Shown here: one piece after another, positions 60,098-64,000 of the stretch | Position numbering within the stretch: the stretch's first letter is position 1 | Layout of the letters: the number at the start of each line of letters is the position of its first letter | Assembly (NCBI GenBank): GCA_965216155.1 | Contig: CBDCFD010000005.1 | Coordinates: forward strand, 1 to 64,000 | DNA: 64,000 nucleotides | Direction: 5' to 3' | Source of the DNA: CATOSP01 sp965216155 | Lineage (GTDB): Bacteria > Chloroflexota > Dehalococcoidia > Lucifugimonadales > UBA3495 | Position numbers and translations under genes: made by a program | Notes under the pieces: model-generated | The model's input: the letters and a program-made list of their open reading frames with translations, nothing else | Databases searched by the model: none | What the model was told of the DNA's origin: nothing

Positions 60098-60143
60098 TCA
60101 GTGGTCAGTGGCCAATGGCTGGCGGCTAGTCACTGACCACTGA
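60098..60143. repeat. 13-bp inverted repeat of the GTCAGTGG family at the hpnG end
   Basis: TCAGTGGTCAGTG (60098-60110) and CACTGACCACTGA (60131-60143) are perfect arms with a 20-nt loop. The right arm encodes the last residues (VSGQ) and stop codon of the HpnG-like gene. Related sequences occur at 19421-19456 and 24929-24992. It separates hpnG from hpnA. Confidence 0.85.
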
Positions 60144-60909
60144 CCCCCAGGTAGGAAACCGCGAAACGGGCGAGGACCCTCTGGCATTGGCGCATCTGGT
60201 CCGCAACACCGAGGAGTCTAGGTATCCTCCAGGGCCGAATGACAGCGCCGATTGTCGCGGTCCGGCGAGAGCGTGCCAACGTAGGCAGGTACGCGGGAAG
60301 GTCTTGCCCGGCCAGGTCCAGCACGACCCGTGCGGCGAGAAAAGGGACTCCGGCTTCCGCCGCGGCTTCGGCCACCCAGCAGTCTTCCATGTTGACCGAC
60401 GCTACCGGATAGTGGCGCGCCAACTCCAACTTCTCAGCGGACGTTGAGATCAGCCGGTCCACCGTCAGCGAGTCGGTTGGAGAAACTTCCAGTCCCGCTT
60501 CCGAAGCGGCCTTTACCCCCAGGTCGAACATTTTGCCGTCCGCTGCCCTGGCCGGGGCCAACTGCTGTTTGCTCCCCGCCCCGGTCCCGTTCTCTTGCTC
60601 TGCTCGCTGTCCCGTGGGAGTGACGTTTGCCTGGTGGAACCGGGAGGCGAGCACCAGGTCGCCGGTGCGGAGCGCCGGGTCAACCGCCCCGGCAAAACCC
60701 AGGAACAACAACTCCTGGATAGGCTCCCCAGTCTGGTTTGCGTCATGACGGGAGAGTAACGCGTCCACATTATTCCGGCTGTTGGCTTTCCCTATCCCTA
60801 TAACATACAACTCCGGCTGCCCGCTGGCCATCCTGCCGACGCCGCGACTGGCAAGCTCGGGCCGGAGTCTCGCAAGTTCCTGCTCCATGCTGGCGACGAT
60901 GGCTAACAC
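60130..60909 (-). CDS. HpnG-like nucleoside phosphorylase (hopanoid pathway)
   Basis: A 259-residue phosphorylase of the MTA/SAH-nucleosidase fold, expected to release adenine from adenosylhopane. GTG 60909 is chosen (VLAIVASMEQELARLRPELA), 16 bp after the hpnH stop; ATG 60888 is possible. Motifs are FLGFAGAVDPALRTGDLVLA near residue 75 and SVNMEDCWVAEAAAEAGVPF near 175. A Gln/Ala-rich insert (about residues 105-125) is unusual. The last codons come from a repeat. Confidence 0.8.
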   Translation of the reverse strand: MLAIVASMEQELARLRPELASRGVGRMASGQPELYVIGIGKANSRNNVDALLSRHDANQTGEPIQELLFLGFAGAVDPALRTGDLVLASRFHQANVTPTGQRAEQENGTGAGSKQQLAPARAADGKMFDLGVKAASEAGLEVSPTDSLTVDRLISTSAEKLELARHYPVASVNMEDCWVAEAAAEAGVPFLAARVVLDLAGQDLPAYLPTLARSRRTATIGAVIRPWRIPRLLGVADQMRQCQRVLARFAVSYLGVSGQ

Positions 60910-60925
60910 GGGATAAAATGCGGCC

Positions 60926-62014
60926 TCACCCGGCGGTGATCCCACCCTTGTGGGCGGCGCCTGACTTGATAAGAGTGGCCCAGTCTTTGGGGGTGGTAAC
61001 AGCCTGGAATATGGTGGCCGACTCAAACCCGCAGTGCATCATGCAGTTGGCGCAGCGAGGGTCTTTCCCCACGCCGTACCGGTCCCACAGGCCATCATCG
61101 TATAGCTCATTAACGTCCTCGACGTGCTCGTCGGCCAGGGGATAGCAGGGTTTCCGCCATCCCATTACCGTGTAGGTGGGGTTGGACCAAGCGGTGCACT
61201 GATACTCCCGGTCACCCTTTAAGAAGTTGAGGTAGAGGGGGTTGTTGTAGAACTTGATCCCTTCGGCATGGGCCGGGTCGAGCAAGTCCTGGAACATCGA
61301 ATGAGACTCGCGGCGGGTCAAGAAAAGATCCTGGTCCGGTGCGTCTTCGAAATCGTAACCCGGAGAGATCATCGACCCCTCGACGCCTATATCTCCCACC
61401 AAGCGGAACATCTCCCGCAGGTCTTCCACGTCGCTGCTACGGAATATGGTGGTGTTGGTGCAGACCCGGTAACCCCGGCTCAAGGCCAAGCCGATACCCT
61501 CGACGGCGCGCTTGAACACGCCCTTCCGGGCCACGGACTCATCGTGCTTCTCCTCCATGCCGTCCATGTGGACGACCCAGCAGAAATACTTGGAGGGCGG
61601 GACTTTATCGAGCATCCGTTCCAGCAAAAGCCCGTTGGTGCAACAGAAGACGAAGTATTTCTCCGCCACCAACCGGTTAATGATCTCGTCGATTCGGGGG
61701 TGAATCGTAGGCTCACCGCCTGCAATGGATACGATGGGCGCTCCCGATTCACGCACGGCCGCCAATGCCTCGTCCACGGGCATCATCTTGTCCAGGACCG
61801 GCTTGTATTCCCTGATGCGCCCGCAGCCGATACAGGCCAGGTTGCACATCTCAAGGGGTTCCAGCATGGTTACCAAGGGGAACTTCTTGCGCCCCTTGAG
61901 CCGGTTCTTCAAGATGTACCACGCCAACCGCACCGACAACTCTATGGGCCGCTGGGGGTGTTCTGTCTGCGCCGGTCCGTCTCCCGGGTTTGACCTGTTC
62001 TTTAGTTTAGCCAT
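60926..62014 (-). CDS. hpnH: Adenosyl-hopene transferase HpnH (radical SAM)
   Basis: A 362-residue radical-SAM enzyme that adds the adenosyl group to diploptene in extended-hopanoid synthesis. The cluster motif is CNLACIGC near residue 57 (CX3CX2C). IVSIAGGEPTIHP, the SAM-binding GGE motif, follows near 92. The C-terminal cysteine-containing part (CANCMMHCGFE) is typical. Its start overlaps the polyprenyl synthase stop (TGATG). Confidence 0.93.
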   Translation of the reverse strand: MAKLKNRSNPGDGPAQTEHPQRPIELSVRLAWYILKNRLKGRKKFPLVTMLEPLEMCNLACIGCGRIREYKPVLDKMMPVDEALAAVRESGAPIVSIAGGEPTIHPRIDEIINRLVAEKYFVFCCTNGLLLERMLDKVPPSKYFCWVVHMDGMEEKHDESVARKGVFKRAVEGIGLALSRGYRVCTNTTIFRSSDVEDLREMFRLVGDIGVEGSMISPGYDFEDAPDQDLFLTRRESHSMFQDLLDPAHAEGIKFYNNPLYLNFLKGDREYQCTAWSNPTYTVMGWRKPCYPLADEHVEDVNELYDDGLWDRYGVGKDPRCANCMMHCGFESATIFQAVTTPKDWATLIKSGAAHKGGITAG

Positions 62015-63111
62015 CAGTATTGCCTGCGAGAGAGAAAGTCTATCAACTCTTCGGCTTCCTTCGCGGCCCAGTCCGGTAGTGGGACCGGTTTCAGGGCCTT
62101 CAAAGCATCTTCCGCGCTGGCTTCGGTCAAGACTTGCGACTGCTCCATGGCCCCCACTTCTTCCAGCACTTCCAGCACCCGTTCCACGTCCTGGTCGTCC
62201 AGTTCCTCTTGACTGTAGATACGGTTCAACTCGTCCAGCGATTGCCCTTTGGCCTCGCTGAAGGCGTAGACCACCGGAAACGACTTTTTTCTTCTGCGGA
62301 TGTCGTTGCCCGCCGCCTTGCCGGTAGTGGACTCGTTTCCCCAGATACCCAGATAATCGTCCCTGATCTGGAACGCCCGGCCCAAGCCGTTTCCGAACTT
62401 GGAAAAGGCATCGTAGACTACCGGGTCGTCGGTGGCCAGAAGCGCCCCAATCTGCAGGCCGCTGCGGATCAGCGCCCCGGTCTTGTAGGCAATCATCTGG
62501 AGGTAGTCATCGGTGCCTATGCGGGTGCTGGACTCGAACTGCAGGTCCAGGCACTGGCCTTGGATCATCTCCAGATAGCTGTCGGTCAAGATTTGCGACA
62601 CCCTTAGGACAGTGGCCGCGGGGATTTCATTCCGTGCCGTACCCAGCAGAGCCGTATCGCCGATGGTGTGCAAGGCATTGCCCGCCACCAGTGCCTTTGG
62701 TATGCCCCAGATGGACCAAACTGTAGCCTGATGGCGGCGCTCAGAGTCCATGTCCTGTATGTCGTCGTGGATCAGGGAGAAGTTGTGGATCAACTCCAAT
62801 GCGGCAGCAGCCGGAAGGGCCCTGGCAGGGTCTTCTTGAAGGGCCTCGCATGCAAACAGGCAGAGGGTTGGCCGCAAGGCTTTGCCCTGGGAGAGGGGGG
62901 TTATTGCTGGAGTACCCTCGCGGTCCACCCAACCCAGATGGTAGCGGAGAAGGAGGTACGGCCCGGCCTCTCCCGGACTGGGGACGCAGCGGGTAAGCTC
63001 TTGTTCGACCAGCCCTTTGTACCTGTCGAACATCTCCGGAAGTGTGGGCCCATTGTCCATGCGAACCATGGAATTCTCGACGGGACCTCTAGTCTCTTGA
63101 TTTCCAGTCAT
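62014..63111 (-). CDS. Polyprenyl diphosphate synthase
   Basis: A 365-residue isoprenyl synthase that supplies farnesyl- or geranylgeranyl-type diphosphate, here probably for squalene. The first Asp-rich motif is SLIHDDIQDMD near residue 115. The second is IRDDYLGIWG, the DDxxG form seen in many short-chain bacterial synthases. GKALRPTLCLFACEAL lies near 70. It begins the hopanoid operon and is coupled to hpnH by TGATG. Confidence 0.9.
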   Translation of the reverse strand: MTGNQETRGPVENSMVRMDNGPTLPEMFDRYKGLVEQELTRCVPSPGEAGPYLLLRYHLGWVDREGTPAITPLSQGKALRPTLCLFACEALQEDPARALPAAAALELIHNFSLIHDDIQDMDSERRHQATVWSIWGIPKALVAGNALHTIGDTALLGTARNEIPAATVLRVSQILTDSYLEMIQGQCLDLQFESSTRIGTDDYLQMIAYKTGALIRSGLQIGALLATDDPVVYDAFSKFGNGLGRAFQIRDDYLGIWGNESTTGKAAGNDIRRRKKSFPVVYAFSEAKGQSLDELNRIYSQEELDDQDVERVLEVLEEVGAMEQSQVLTEASAEDALKALKPVPLPDWAAKEAEELIDFLSRRQY

Positions 63112-63538
63112 CAGCCGGAATCAAGGGGACGCCTGCTCCGCAGCTTGGTTCTTAGGATACATCGCCTGACGATGCGAGGCATCCTAGCAAACGCCCGTCA
63201 TGAGTGTCAAGCAATTTTGGCCCGGGTATCCGCATGACTGGAAGAGATGGCTAGGGGTTAGATTGACTTCCACCGTGAGAAAATTGCGAAACTCCACTGC
63301 CCCCCATCCGTCGCTCCCGCGAAAGCGGGAGCCCAGAGCTATCGTAGTGGTTTCCCGCTTTCGCGGGAAAGACGAGTTGGTATTTTCGTAGTGATACAGG
63401 CCAGTATCTGGCGAAGCACAACGTTTCGCAATTTTCTCCACCGTGACGTGCTTGCCTCGGCGATGGGGCCTGGGTATGATGATTTCCTGCGCCCTGGAGG
63501 CGGATATCCTGTATACGTGGAACCCTGGGAGTGAAGTT
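63112..63538. other. Divergent region upstream of polyprenyl synthase and the selenoprotein candidate
   Basis: A 427-bp region mostly taken up by a MITE-like element (63269-63446). Promoters for both flanking genes should lie here; none could be placed confidently. Extra frames in it derive from the repeat. Confidence 0.6.
63269..63446. mobile_element. MITE-like element with terminal inverted repeats and direct-repeat flanks
   Basis: GAGAAAATTGCGAAAC (63277-63292) and its exact reverse complement (63423-63438) face each other across about 130 bp. TCCACCGTGA flanks them as a direct repeat (63269-63278 and 63437-63446, partly overlapping the arms), like a 9-10 bp target duplication. Inside are two palindromic blocks (CCCGCGAAAGCGGG near 63319, TTTCCCGCTTTCGCGGGAAA near 63351). 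There is no transposase, so it would need one in trans. Confidence 0.75.
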
Positions 63539-64000
63539 ATGGGTGACAAGCTGCAACAAGGGGACCGGTTCCCTTCCCTGACCCTAAACCTGATAAACGG
63601 TGACCAGATCACTTTACCCGAACAAGCGCCCTCACGGTACACTGCGCTCCTCTTCTACCGGGGACACTGGTGATGGTACTGTGCTCGGCAGTTGGCCGAA
63701 TGGGAAGCATCCAAGTCCCAGCTCACCGAGCTTGGAGTCACCGTCTTGGCGGCTAGTGTGGACGACCTCGAACACGCTAAGGAGATGGCTGGGAAGGGCC
63801 TCAGCTTCCCCGTTGCTCATGGCTTAACGCAGGAGGAATCCGGGACCATTGGCGCGTGGTGGTCCGGCGACCGGGGCGGATTTATCCAACCGGCGGAGTT
63901 CCTGTTGGGCAGGGGAGGCGTTGTCCTCGGCGCAATGTACGCGTCCGGGCCGGTGGGCCGCATGGGCGTCGACGAAGCGGTGCATCTGATCACCGGCCGG
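63539..64000 (+). CDS. Peroxiredoxin-like protein, candidate selenoprotein (in-frame TGA), C-terminus outside window
   Basis: ATG 63539 has GGGAG upstream and starts MGDKLQQGDRFPSLTLNLIN. At codon 45 the frame has TGA (63671-63673) inside LLFYRGHW-TGA-WYCARQLAEW. AhpC/TSA-type relatives read RGHWCPYCRQQL there, so TGA takes the place of the redox Cys and would give a UxxC motif. After it 109 codons stay open to the window edge and keep the family pattern (TVLAASVDDLEHAKEMAGKG, FIQPAEFLLGRGGVVLGAMY, ASGPVGRMGVDEAV). Reading TGA as selenocysteine is the best explanation; a nonsense mutation is the alternative. Confidence 0.72.
63671..63711 (+). promoter_or_regulatory. Candidate bacterial SECIS hairpin following the TGA codon
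   Basis: Sixteen bases after the TGA lies TCGGC-AGTTG-GCCGA (63685-63699), a 5-bp perfect stem with a 5-nt loop whose second base is G. The outer segments GATG (63672-63675) and CATC (63708-63711) could form a lower stem. Spacing and loop fit the general rules for bacterial SECIS elements as I remember them. The folding energy was not computed. Confidence 0.55.

Overview
The window reads as one stretch of a moderately GC-rich bacterial chromosome. Gene content suggests a Chloroflexota genome, perhaps of the Dehalococcoidia/SAR202 type. The supporting features are several MaoC/FAS1-type dehydratases next to class III CoA-transferases, a TcuA-like flavoprotein beside GWY-type MFS carriers, paired DUF1501/DUF1800 genes, a SufBCDSU system with SufU instead of SufA/E, a stand-alone HrcA, and a hopanoid cluster. 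This is inference from gene content; no rRNA or tRNA gene was found to settle it.

Layout. 1-4323: a partial unknown gene and two zinc-type alcohol dehydrogenases separated by a complete IS66-type element. 4411-6263: an ankyrin-repeat lipoprotein overlapping a membrane-anchored pentapeptide-repeat gene that is broken by one in-frame TAA. 6413-10091: a VapBC pair, a TcuA-like flavoprotein, and three tandem HicB-like genes plus a fourth, all without HicA. 10069-14258: two tandem MFS carriers, small unknown genes and a metallo-beta-lactamase-fold protein. 14562-22043: HrcA, PolX, an unknown gene, an S1-domain protein, and two overlapping dehydratase genes. 22301-26633: a complete HicAB pair, then Rho, transaldolase and CTP synthase on the minus strand. 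26996-34792: a PaREP1-like gene, an NHL/DUF1501/DUF1800 group, an aldo/keto reductase, DUF1802, a Tag-like glycosylase and TatD.

35292-42167 is the suf operon (sufB, sufC, sufD, sufS, sufU and a second sufU-like gene). A MazEF-like toxin-antitoxin pair, with the toxin frameshifted near its end, sits between sufB and sufC. A broken PaREP1-like gene sits between the two sufU genes. 42180-48596: DinB, a two-domain VOC protein with a collapsed tandem copy, a 69-bp tandem repeat, and a dehydratase plus two CoA-transferases in overlapping order. 48753-54355: nucleoside hydrolase, epimerase, a small unknown protein, and a class II aldolase, FGGY kinase and D-2-hydroxyacid dehydrogenase group that looks like a sugar or sugar-acid catabolic unit.

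54421-63111 is a hopanoid operon on the minus strand: polyprenyl synthase, hpnH, hpnG-like, hpnA, shc, yjbQ (split by an ISAs1 element with a perfect 8-bp target duplication) and a squalene/phytoene synthase. The right edge carries the most striking feature. A peroxiredoxin-like gene has an in-frame TGA exactly where the family's redox cysteine should be (GHW-TGA-WYC). It is followed by 109 open, family-like codons and a small hairpin at the expected distance, so it is a candidate selenoprotein. A MITE-like element with terminal inverted repeats and a 9-10 bp direct repeat lies just upstream of it.
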